From positions 112,901 through 176,900 of the forward strand of contig JAHDGU010000011.1 in the NCBI GenBank assembly GCA_020627535.1: a stretch of DNA of 64,000 nucleotides. Reading direction: 5' to 3'. This document shows, piece by piece, positions 22,596-29,973 of this stretch. Origin of the DNA: Saprospiraceae bacterium. GTDB lineage: Bacteria > Bacteroidota > Bacteroidia > Chitinophagales > Saprospiraceae. Position 1 is the first letter of the stretch, and the number at the start of each line of letters is the position of its first letter. The notes below the pieces were generated by a model that saw nothing but the letters and a program-made list of their open reading frames with translations, ran no database searches and was not told where the DNA came from. The position numbers and the translations under genes were made by a program.

Positions 22596-24641
22596 ATGAC
22601 CATAAAGTTGAACCAGTTTCGCGTAGCCCTTGTGGTGCTGCTTGCGGGCTTGATACTGCCAGCGTGCACCGACAAGCCAAATGACAAGAGCGGAGATAAT
22701 ACAGTAGCCGAGACCAAAAAACCTCATGAAGTCATCCCGTTCTTTGATCAATGGAACTTGATTCTTGGAGATGGATCTAATGTGGGATCAGCAGTCGACT
22801 ACAAAGATTCTCAATATTTCTATACCGCCAATGATGGCCAGTCAGACTGGGTCGTCTTCAAAACACCCAACGCTGGAAATACCCATGGCACCTCGAACAA
22901 TACAAGAACAGAACTTGCTCAACTGCAAAAGTGGTCGCCTCGGTCTAAGGCAAGAATGGATGCTACCTTAAAGGTGATGAATGTATCTGGTACAGGAGAT
23001 GCAAGAGTCGCAGCCACATACTCGGTAGTCGTTGGCCAGATTCACAGTGCTGATGGGCATGAAAATGAACCTCTTAAAATATTCTATAAGAAATTTCCAG
23101 GGCATACCAAAGGATCAGTCTTTTGGAACTATGAAATCAATACAGCAGGTAATGACAATTCAGGTAGATGGGATTATTCTTATCCTATCTGGGGCTATGA
23201 TTTTTCAGTTGTTGGTACAGGAGCCGACGAATATCCTGCTGAGCCAGAAGAAGGGATCAAACTTGGAGAAGAATTTAGCTATAGCGTCGTGATCGAAGAT
23301 GGCATGATGAGTCTGAGTTTCAGTGCTGAGGGTCACCCGACCAAAACTTTCACGAAAAACTTGGTAAAATCTGAGTACTCAGATCAATCTCAAATGCCAG
23401 AACAAGTAGCAAAGCTATTTGTCCCAATTGGGCAGGACGGGATCGAAAGGGAAAAGGCATATGATGGAGAAGGTATTTTCTTCAAGCTGGGCTGTTATAA
23501 TCAAACCAATGGCAAAGATCCAGCAGTCAATAGAGTGTGGTGCTCTGGAGCCGAAACTCATGATGGTGACGTCAAAGCGCAGTATGCAGATGGAAACTAC
23601 GCAGAAGTGTGGTTCAAGTCTGCCAGCATAGTGATTCCAGATGACGCATACTCAAATGAAGGCTACTTTGCAGCAAATGATGGCCTCAGCAAAAAGACAG
23701 TTTATCCAAGCGCGGTCATACCCACTCTGGATAAATTCAAAATGCTCATGGGTGATGGAACCAATGTGGACAATCTCATAGATTTTGAGGACAAGAACTT
23801 CTTTTATACCGTCATCGATGGCACACGTCGCTGGGTAGCATACAAAACTCCAAATGCCGGAGTCACTTCAAAAAACTCCAGCAACACCCGCACTGAGTTG
23901 CATGAAAAAAGGGAGTGGATTCCCGAAGAGGGTGGCCTTCTCAGGGGAACTTGTAAGGTCATGCATGTCAGCGCCAGCGGAGATGCCCGTGTCGCAGCCT
24001 CCTTCAGCACAGTCGTGGGACAAATTCATAGTGGAGAAGGACATGAAAATGAACCACTCAAAATATTTTACAAAAAATTCCCAGGGCAAGAAAAGGGCTC
24101 AGTATTTTGGAACTACGAGATCAATACCGCTGGAGACGACAATTCTGGGCGCTGGGACTATTCATCTGCCATCTGGGGGCATGATATGTCTGTGGTAGGG
24201 TCATCGAAAGACGACTATCCAGCCGAGCCAGAGGACGGCATCAAACTTGGAGAGGAGTTTCAATACGAAGTCAATGTCTATAAAGGTATCATGTACTTGA
24301 AGTTTATAAGTGAAGGGCACCCCACAAAGACTTTTGTCAAAAATCTCGTCAAATCTGAGTTTTCGAAAAAGGAAGATATGCCAGAACAGGTACAGAAACT
24401 CTTCGTCCCGATAGGACAAGATGGCGTCGAAAGAGAAAATGCCTATGCTGGTGAGCTCAATTATTTCAAACAAGGAGCTTATAATCAGACCAATGGCAAG
24501 GACCCAAAATCAAATATGGTGTGGTGTGCAGGCGCAGAGACTTATGGCGGTGATATTGAGAAACAATATGCAAATGGTTGCTATACTGAGGTTTGGTTTC
24601 GCGACACTTATGTCGGTCCAGGTGAAGACCCAAGTAAATAG
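22596..24641 (+). CDS. Tandem PL7 alginate lyase lipoprotein
   Basis: The 681-residue protein (ATG 22596, preceded by AAGGA) has a lipobox LPAC with Cys near residue 20. It contains two homologous PL7 (alginate_lyase2) jelly-roll domains, about 45-345 and 365-680. In the first, catalytic positions are R104 in NNTRTEL, Q148-I-H150 and Y301 in GCYNQTNG. The second repeats the pattern with NTRTELHEK, VVGQIHSGEG and GAYNQTNG, so both copies look active. The frame extends upstream to a TTG at 22548, but the lipoprotein signal fixes the start. It would depolymerise alginate at the cell surface. No SusC/SusD pair is adjacent. Confidence 0.9.
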   Translation: MTIKLNQFRVALVVLLAGLILPACTDKPNDKSGDNTVAETKKPHEVIPFFDQWNLILGDGSNVGSAVDYKDSQYFYTANDGQSDWVVFKTPNAGNTHGTSNNTRTELAQLQKWSPRSKARMDATLKVMNVSGTGDARVAATYSVVVGQIHSADGHENEPLKIFYKKFPGHTKGSVFWNYEINTAGNDNSGRWDYSYPIWGYDFSVVGTGADEYPAEPEEGIKLGEEFSYSVVIEDGMMSLSFSAEGHPTKTFTKNLVKSEYSDQSQMPEQVAKLFVPIGQDGIEREKAYDGEGIFFKLGCYNQTNGKDPAVNRVWCSGAETHDGDVKAQYADGNYAEVWFKSASIVIPDDAYSNEGYFAANDGLSKKTVYPSAVIPTLDKFKMLMGDGTNVDNLIDFEDKNFFYTVIDGTRRWVAYKTPNAGVTSKNSSNTRTELHEKREWIPEEGGLLRGTCKVMHVSASGDARVAASFSTVVGQIHSGEGHENEPLKIFYKKFPGQEKGSVFWNYEINTAGDDNSGRWDYSSAIWGHDMSVVGSSKDDYPAEPEDGIKLGEEFQYEVNVYKGIMYLKFISEGHPTKTFVKNLVKSEFSKKEDMPEQVQKLFVPIGQDGVERENAYAGELNYFKQGAYNQTNGKDPKSNMVWCAGAETYGGDIEKQYANGCYTEVWFRDTYVGPGEDPSK

Positions 24642-24673
24642 CGGGGAATTTTTTAAGTCACTTTCAAGATTAC

Positions 24674-25675
24674 TCACTCTGCCAAGCAGGAGCGCAGCAT
24701 CTTCTCGATTCCTGAAGCTTGCAAGTTTTTCCCTATAAAAACGAACACGCTCTCAAGTGAAGACCCCTGACGAAAATTCTGATGAGGGGATAAGTCAAAG
24801 CGATTGCCTACCGCCTGCAATGCATAACGCGCTTCATTTCCCTGCAAGTAGATCAAGCCCTTTAATCGATATAAATTAGAAGACTGAAAATTGAGATAGA
24901 CCGATAGTCTCAGTCTTAGACGATTTAAATCGAAGGGTTGATCAAAACGAAAACTAAGACTATTGATATCTCTTGAATGACGGTGATGGTGACTATGTGC
25001 CTTTTGCACTGGGAACTCAGCTCCTGAATAGGCCTGCAGATCAGAAGGCTCATCCTCTTGGCTAAGTCCATATTCATGATTCGTAGCAGGTATCTCAGGA
25101 AAATCACTCTGATTGCCTTGCAAGATCTTGGCCAAGGGATTCAATTCCTGAAGTTGTGCACGTAAAATCAAGAGCCTCCCATTTGACACCAGATCCGTCT
25201 TGTTGATCACTAGCACGTCGCAGAAGGTGATTTGCTTGATGGCCTCCGCGGTAGTACTCAAGTAGTGGTCAATCTGCTCCGCATCCACTAGGCAGACGAT
25301 TGATCTCAAAGGAAAATTCTTTTTGATCAATGGATGTGAAATGAACGGCTGAGCAAGCCCTTCTGGATCTGCCACACCAGTTGCTTCGATGATGATCTCA
25401 TCGTAGTCATCTCGACCTTCATAGAGCTCATTGAGAATATCGTACAGATTGTCATTCAGCGTACAGCATAAACAACCATTGTTGAGCTCTACAATCGAAT
25501 CATCTGGTCTGATAATAAGATCGCCATCTATCCCCTGCTCACCATATTCATTTTCGATGATTGCGTATTTGCGCTCACGATTTTTTTCCAAGATGTCATT
25601 AAGGAAAGTTGTCTTGCCTGCGCCTAGAAAGCCCGTCAATATGGTAACAGGACGACCAACAGAGATTTGCGTCAT
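24674..25675 (-). CDS. CobW-type G3E family GTPase (zinc metallochaperone)
   Basis: The 333-residue product has the Walker A GFLGAGKTTF (15-24), the metal-binding CLCC motif in NNGCLCCTL (68-71), the INKTDLV guanine-specificity motif, and a His-rich loop KAHSHHHRHSRD before a CobW C-terminal domain. Such proteins deliver metal, usually zinc, to client enzymes under limitation. It ends an operon with merC and a Fur-like ORF, downstream of two palindromes that look like Zur sites. It converges on the PL7 gene with a 32-bp spacer. Confidence 0.9.
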   Translation of the reverse strand: MTQISVGRPVTILTGFLGAGKTTFLNDILEKNRERKYAIIENEYGEQGIDGDLIIRPDDSIVELNNGCLCCTLNDNLYDILNELYEGRDDYDEIIIEATGVADPEGLAQPFISHPLIKKNFPLRSIVCLVDAEQIDHYLSTTAEAIKQITFCDVLVINKTDLVSNGRLLILRAQLQELNPLAKILQGNQSDFPEIPATNHEYGLSQEDEPSDLQAYSGAEFPVQKAHSHHHRHSRDINSLSFRFDQPFDLNRLRLRLSVYLNFQSSNLYRLKGLIYLQGNEARYALQAVGNRFDLSPHQNFRQGSSLESVFVFIGKNLQASGIEKMLRSCLAE

Positions 25676-25684
25676 ACTGTAAAG

Positions 25685-26095
25685 CTAAGAGGTAATCGCA
25701 GTAGCACAACAGCCCTCCTCTTCACATTGACAAAACTTCAAATTGTACATATGCATGGCGATCATTGTAACAGCCGCCAGATACTTCCAGTACACAGAGA
25801 GAGGAAAGATCGCAAGCTTCTCATTGAGTACGATCAAACTTAGGATGACCCAAGAACTGTATAGCCCATATTTCATCCATTGCTTGCTTGTATTTTTTGC
25901 GGATTGAACTACGGCAAAGAGGGTGATCATTATAAAAAAATAATCAATACTACTCCACCAAGCGGGGCCTCCACAACCACTGCCTTGAGTACATGTCTGC
26001 GCCACAAAAATCAGAGGTGTGGCCAAGCAATGGATGGCACATAGGCCAGTAGCCAAGGAACCTAGTACATCAGACTTTATGGCCAACAGTTTCAC
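25685..26095 (-). CDS. MerC domain protein
   Basis: The 136-residue protein has four hydrophobic helices and a cysteine-rich pattern: LCAIHCLATP in helix 1, TCTQGSGCGGPAW in the first loop and CQCEEEGCCA at the C-terminus. MerC proteins move Hg(II) in mer operons, but in Bacteroidota MerC-domain proteins commonly sit beside CobW and Zur genes, so zinc-related transport is the better guess here. It begins at a GTG that shares one base with the upstream ORF's stop (TAGTG) and ends 9 bp before the cobW-type gene. Confidence 0.85.
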   Translation of the reverse strand: MKLLAIKSDVLGSLATGLCAIHCLATPLIFVAQTCTQGSGCGGPAWWSSIDYFFIMITLFAVVQSAKNTSKQWMKYGLYSSWVILSLIVLNEKLAIFPLSVYWKYLAAVTMIAMHMYNLKFCQCEEEGCCATAITS

Positions 26096-26394
26096 TAGAT
26101 GTCAGAGTATTTCGGAGAGAAAGGTTTTACTTTTTGCCCCTCTATTCTGTTTGCATAGTCATGCAGAGGTAGACAAAGAATCGAAGAGAGATCTATGACT
26201 TTATTTCTGACACATATTGGACTGCTGAAATTTTGTTGTAGGACATTCGCCTTTGGACTAGAGAAAATCCTCGACAAGTCCAGACGACCATGGAGCCGGG
26301 ACCACAAATCACTGATTGATGCACATTGTACATCTAGACTCTCAATTTCTGAGGCCCCGGCATTCACGAGCTTCTTTGATCTCGGACTTTGCAT
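26095..26394 (-). CDS. Short ORF in the place of zur, possibly a degenerate Fur-family regulator
   Basis: The 99-residue frame ends by overlapping the merC start by one base (TAGTG), a sign of real translational coupling. By eye it weakly recalls a shortened Fur/Zur protein: ISDLWSRLHGRLD resembles the segment before the recognition helix, and ICVRNKVIDLSSI and YANRIEGQKV recall the C-terminal domain. The usual HxH and CxxC zinc ligands are missing and the length is well below the normal 130-150. It could be a decayed or highly divergent regulator, or unrelated. No close match can be claimed. Confidence 0.35.
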   Translation of the reverse strand: MQSPRSKKLVNAGASEIESLDVQCASISDLWSRLHGRLDLSRIFSSPKANVLQQNFSSPICVRNKVIDLSSILCLPLHDYANRIEGQKVKPFSPKYSDI

Positions 26395-26476
26395 CCAATT
26401 GGTATTACATCAGTTTATTCACCTGCTATCTTGTGTTCGCTGCACTGATTGGCTGCCTCGTAGGGCATCAATACTA

Positions 26477-26493
26477 TTGCAACATCGTTGCAA
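26477..26493. promoter_or_regulatory. Fur/Zur-type palindrome 1
   Basis: TTGCAAC-ATC-GTTGCAA is a perfect 17-bp palindrome with 7-base arms, 83 bp upstream of the leftward ORF-merC-cobW operon and 175 bp upstream of the rightward TPR lipoprotein gene. Confidence 0.65.
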
Positions 26494-26514
26494 ACATACG
26501 CACTTCTTGTCATT

Positions 26515-26531
26515 TCGCAACAATGTTGCAA
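26515..26531. promoter_or_regulatory. Fur/Zur-type palindrome 2
   Basis: TCGCAAC-AAT-GTTGCAA matches the first palindrome with one arm mismatch. The centres are 38 bp apart. Two near-identical operators in a divergent promoter beside a zinc-chaperone gene suggest metal-dependent repression of both directions. Confidence 0.65.
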
Positions 26532-26667
26532 TAAGAATCGGTCAGAAGCCGGGTGTAGTGCGAACTCATGAGTCGTTACATTTCGCCGAAAGGCCTCCAA
26601 GGGGATAAATTGACCTTCTCCCCTACCCTAAAAGCTCTATATTCAGGTAGAATACACAAACAAAATC

Positions 26668-28320
26668 ATGAAACTCTATAAGACTCTCTCACTCTTCGGC
26701 TTACTTATCCTCAGCGCTTGCCACTCCACGTCAGAGCAAGATATTCAAGATGATCAAGAAGGATCAGTCCTTGGCCAGCTGGAACACGGATTAACACTCA
26801 ACCAGGGCACTCAAGCAAAATTTGACGAAGGTCTCCTTCTGCTACACAACTTTGAGTATGACGACGCAGCCGTGGCATTTCAGGAAGTCGTAGCCACAGA
26901 TAGCACTGAAATTTTGGGCCATTGGGGAGAAGCCATGTGTCACTACAAAGCGCTGTGGCGCTTGCAGAACACAGAGAAAGGCACAGAAATCCTAGAGCGT
27001 CTTGGCTCCACAAAAGAGGAGCGCCTCGCCGCCATTAAAGACCCCATGGAAAAAGAGCTCTGGAAGCTCGTAGAGATCATGTACGGCCCAGGAGAATTTG
27101 ACGAGCGCAACGATCTGATCGTCAGCCACATGGCCGCTCTGCACGAAGCATACCCCCACCATCAAGAGATTGCTGCATTTTATGCCCTGTCACTGATCTG
27201 GGCAACGGAGGAATATGGCGATGGAAGTGAAGACCTTCATCTGGCAGCCTCGATCGCAGATAAGATCACAGCTGTCAATCCACAGCATCCCGGAGCATTG
27301 CACTACAAAATCCATGCTTTGGATGGCCCGACCTCTGCTCAAGAAGCCCATGATGCCGCAGATGCCTATGCCAAAGTAGCTGCAGATGCCGCACACGCTC
27401 TGCACATGCCATCGCATATATACTTGGCTCTCGGTGAGTGGGAAGGTGTCGTCAATTCCAACCGAGCATCCTACGACGCTAGTGTCTCTCGCATGAAGCA
27501 GCTCGATCTCAACGATGGTGCTAGAGGCTATCATTCCTTTGCTTGGCTGCACTATGGCCTACTCCAGCAAGGAAGATTCGAAGAAGCAGAAGAGGTCCTC
27601 AAGGAAATGCTTGAGCTTGTGCCAAATGATCCGACCAAAGGCGCCCGTGGTTATTTACTTGGGATGCAAAGCAGACATTTGGCAGTGACTGATTCGCTGT
27701 CGGATGAGCTCAAAATTGACGCTGATATTCGCGTAGATGACATCGGCCTTTCGGCCAAATCAGTCAGAAGTTTTCTCCGCGCACAACTAGCGAAGCGGGA
27801 CAATAAGGTCCAGCTGATTAACCAGGAAATCAAATGGCTTGAGGATCAAATATCCATTGCTGCAGAACAAGTAGAAGGCGATGGCCTGGCGATGTGTGCA
27901 GCTGGCACGAGTCGATATGCTCCAACTGAAAACTCGGTAAGATCTGCCAAGGTGATTGTTGCACAACTTGAGGCACTCAAAGCACAAATACAAAAGGACG
28001 ATGCTCGATTTGAAGAATCTCTGAAGGCGGCTGTGGCATTGGAGTCTGAGACCAATTTTCCTGCAGGACCACCAAGAATTACCTTACCCTCTTTTGAGCA
28101 ATACGGAAATTGGCTCATAGAGCAAGGCAGATATAATGACGCCATAGCTCAATATGAGTCGTCGCTTAAGCGTATGCCACGAAGATCTACTGCCCTCATG
28201 GGCAAATACATTGCGCTGACGCAACTGAAGCAGATGGACGAAGCCAAGGAAATTCAACAAGAACTAGAAAACATTTTCGCGGAAGCGGATCAAGAGCTCT
28301 TCTCAGTCAAGACTATATGA
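26668..28320 (+). CDS. TPR lipoprotein
   Basis: The 550-residue protein has a lipoprotein signal (LLILSAC, Cys near 17) and several tetratricopeptide repeats, e.g. LLHNFEYDDAAVAFQEVVAT near the start and YNDAIAQYESSLKRM near the end. The middle region is rich in His and Cys (HWGEAMCHYKALW, HALHMPSHIYLALGEWE), a pattern I know from a family of outer-membrane TPR proteins of uncertain function. It is divergent from the merC/cobW operon across two Zur-like palindromes, so it may be zinc-regulated. It is the last host gene before the prophage. Confidence 0.7.
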   Translation: MKLYKTLSLFGLLILSACHSTSEQDIQDDQEGSVLGQLEHGLTLNQGTQAKFDEGLLLLHNFEYDDAAVAFQEVVATDSTEILGHWGEAMCHYKALWRLQNTEKGTEILERLGSTKEERLAAIKDPMEKELWKLVEIMYGPGEFDERNDLIVSHMAALHEAYPHHQEIAAFYALSLIWATEEYGDGSEDLHLAASIADKITAVNPQHPGALHYKIHALDGPTSAQEAHDAADAYAKVAADAAHALHMPSHIYLALGEWEGVVNSNRASYDASVSRMKQLDLNDGARGYHSFAWLHYGLLQQGRFEEAEEVLKEMLELVPNDPTKGARGYLLGMQSRHLAVTDSLSDELKIDADIRVDDIGLSAKSVRSFLRAQLAKRDNKVQLINQEIKWLEDQISIAAEQVEGDGLAMCAAGTSRYAPTENSVRSAKVIVAQLEALKAQIQKDDARFEESLKAAVALESETNFPAGPPRITLPSFEQYGNWLIEQGRYNDAIAQYESSLKRMPRRSTALMGKYIALTQLKQMDEAKEIQQELENIFAEADQELFSVKTI

Positions 28321-28365
28321 CCCAGATAAATATCGCTGATCACTCACACTATCCCACGCGTTGAA

Positions 28366-28403
28366 CAGACCTGCTTATCCTGACAAAGCTCTGGTCTTTT
28401 TTT
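28366..28403 (+). terminator. Weak terminator-like hairpin after the TPR gene
   Basis: AGACC and GGTCT form a 5-bp stem with a 21-nt loop followed by seven T residues, 46 bp after the TPR gene stop and just before the prophage left end. The loop is long, so activity is uncertain. Confidence 0.3.
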
Positions 28404-28440
28404 ACGTAATTATTTTTGCACCATGTAAGGGGGGAAAAAC

Positions 28441-28453
28441 AAATTGTACACAC
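28441..28453 (+). promoter_or_regulatory. Transposase-binding-like site L1
   Basis: AAATTGTACACAC, 17 bases inside the left end, shares the core AATTGTRCACA with site R1 at the right end in inverted orientation. Confidence 0.65.
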
Positions 28454-28505
28454 AACATATTTTTGCCCTATTGATTATCAATGAGTTACAAAGATTAGGA
28501 AAAAA

Positions 28506-28520
28506 CGAATTGTACACAAA
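28506..28520 (+). promoter_or_regulatory. Transposase-binding-like site L2
   Basis: CGAATTGTACACAAA, in the same orientation as L1 and 64 bp further in. It is the best match to the shared consensus. Confidence 0.65.
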
Positions 28521-28709
28521 CCACATTTTGCCCACGTCGCTTATTTCCTCCTGTAGCTAGTTATACCGCTATTCTGCCGACAGTTGCCGTGTGTGGCTCT
28601 ATCGTAGACGTATCGGGCGTTTCAGCGCTTATTTCGGCGCATTTTACAAGCTAATTAAGGGAATGCAGTGTATTTGCACGCAACATCGCACAAAAGCACC
28701 CAAAATGTT

Positions 28710-28743
28710 CTGGTTCGTCATCTGGTTCGTCATCTGGTTCGTC
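28710..28743. repeat. 12-bp tandem repeat CTGGTTCGTCAT, 2.8 copies
   Basis: Three adjacent copies of CTGGTTCGTCAT, the last truncated, in the non-coding left end of the prophage. No ORF uses it convincingly on either strand. Confidence 0.7.
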
Positions 28744-28825
28744 AAAAAGCGATTTTAAAACGGCCTCAAATTCCGCCTAAATACACAAAAAGACGATGAG
28801 AAGGGCCAAAACGAATATGAGATTA

Positions 28826-28911
28826 GGGGGCTAATTACACGTAAACAGCTTCAGTTACAGGGGTGCTAATTGACGTAATACTTTGCAATTCAACATGTTA
28901 TACGTATTACA
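28826..28911. promoter_or_regulatory. Left-end repeats and near-palindrome of unknown role
   Basis: Two similar 19-base words, GGGGGCTAATTACACGTAA (28826-28844) and GGGGTGCTAATTGACGTAA (28860-28878), are followed by the near-palindrome TGTTATACGTATTACA (28896-28911). They lie between the binding-site-like words L2 and L3 and downstream of the repressor gene. They may bind a phage or host protein in the transposition complex; that is a guess. The rest of 28424-28968 holds no gene that I can support. Confidence 0.4.
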
Positions 28912-28933
28912 GATGAAATATAACAAACAATGA

Positions 28934-28950
28934 TGCACAATTCGATTTAC
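28934..28950 (-). promoter_or_regulatory. Transposase-binding-like site L3
   Basis: TGCACAATTCGATTTAC carries the core in the opposite orientation to L1 and L2, 19 bp beyond the repressor stop codon. The run TTCGATTTACAT also resembles the extreme right end of the prophage. Confidence 0.55.
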
Positions 28951-28968
28951 ATCATACGGCCACTCCTA

Positions 28969-29688
28969 CTATTCACGAGGGATCATAGGTACTAGCTTGC
29001 CCAGGTTTTTGTTAAAGAAGGACCACACTCGAAATAGAGCATTGATGCTCACAAGATCTCTCGTGTAAGGTAGGTAGTCGCTGTTATCACTTTCTAGTCT
29101 CAAAGCAGCGTCGCTCGATCTGTAGACGCGCTTACACACAACACCATCCTCCTTGTCTGCAAGCACATGTACGTAGCCCTCACGAAGATCTCGGATATCT
29201 TCTAAAAGTTTCGCCAATACAATCGATCCAGGCGAAATAGTTGGATGCATGCTCGCACCCACAATCTCAAAAGCGACATTCATCCCTGTAGGGACATTCA
29301 ATGAGTGAATATTGAAGTCTGGCAGATCGATTAGTCGATCAGGTTGGTCAAAGCTCTGCCAATATCCAGCTTGAGCACGTGCAAATTTGATGGTGGTTTT
29401 TTTGTAATAAGGCGCATCAGGGTCGTGCAGAACTTGCTCGACGCTATTTATCGAATAATCTCTCGTAATCATAGGGCCCAATCCAGTCAGCAACCAATGA
29501 CCATTCAAATCTGGGTATTGGGACAATATTCTAGCGATTTTGTCGCTCCCAAGCGCACCTTTTATTCCTGGCTGCTTAAATAGGCCGCTTGAAAGCTGTA
29601 CATCTGTAAAAAATTTACTCTTCTTAATGCCTTGACTTTCAAGATATTGTAGGATTCTCTTTTTTAAAATGGCGTTTTTACTGTCCAC
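28969..29688 (-). CDS. Phage repressor with S24 peptidase domain (CI/LexA-like)
   Basis: The 239-residue protein has an N-terminal helix-turn-helix region (about 5-70; SSGLFKQPGIKGALGSDKIA) and a C-terminal S24 domain with catalytic Ser146 in GASMHPT and Lys186 in VVCKRVYR. This is the layout of self-cleaving repressors, so induction by DNA damage (RecA-stimulated cleavage) is likely. The autocleavage site itself is not obvious. It is transcribed leftward from a GTG at 29688, divergent from ner, and so holds the place of Mu c. Confidence 0.88.
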   Translation of the reverse strand: MDSKNAILKKRILQYLESQGIKKSKFFTDVQLSSGLFKQPGIKGALGSDKIARILSQYPDLNGHWLLTGLGPMITRDYSINSVEQVLHDPDAPYYKKTTIKFARAQAGYWQSFDQPDRLIDLPDFNIHSLNVPTGMNVAFEIVGASMHPTISPGSIVLAKLLEDIRDLREGYVHVLADKEDGVVCKRVYRSSDAALRLESDNSDYLPYTRDLVSINALFRVWSFFNKNLGKLVPMIPRE

Positions 29689-29691
29689 TTA

Positions 29692-29723
29692 TTTGATTTA
29701 GGCTATTATCCTGTCTATATTTG
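29692..29723 (+). promoter_or_regulatory. Early promoter of the ner-A-B operon
   Basis: TTTG at 29692-29695 and TATATTTG at 29716-29723 are separated by 20 bases, matching the Bacteroidota TTTG-N19/20-TAnnTTTG promoter at every defined position. It lies in the 75-bp divergent region between repressor and ner, 40 bp before the ner ATG, where repressor control is expected. Confidence 0.75.
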
Positions 29724-29763
29724 TTCTGTATTGAAGTACTTAAGGGGTTAAATACTACGCAAT

Positions 29764-29973
29764 ATGTTCACAGATTCGGAACAAAACTACATAAGAGAAA
29801 TGATACGTCTCAGTGGAATTGCCAAGAAACATGGCGTCACAACGAGATATGTAGATCAGATTTTAAGAGGAGACAGGGCAGTGAGGAGTGAAAAGGCTAA
29901 AAAAATAGCCGCTGATCTGAAGAAGGTGGCGGAAGAAATGCCAGAACACCTGCAAGATCCTCAGCATGTTTGA
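29764..29973 (+). CDS. Ner-like small DNA-binding protein
   Basis: The 69-residue protein has one helix-turn-helix: GIAKKHGVTTRYVDQILRGD resembles Cro/XRE-type HTHs, followed by a basic helix SEKAKKIAADLKK. Its position, first rightward gene opposite the repressor and overlapping transposase A by 8 bp, is that of Mu ner, which shuts down early transcription. The name is by position and size. Confidence 0.75.
   Translation: MFTDSEQNYIREMIRLSGIAKKHGVTTRYVDQILRGDRAVRSEKAKKIAADLKKVAEEMPEHLQDPQHV

Noticed and set aside
26195..26608. 137-codon rightward frame across the Zur-like palindromes
   Set aside because: Arg/Leu/His-rich shadow of the leftward ORF and the operator region; no start context.
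28710..28743. Three short repeats as a possible CRISPR array
   Set aside because: Units are 12 bp, directly adjacent and have no spacers; no cas genes nearby.
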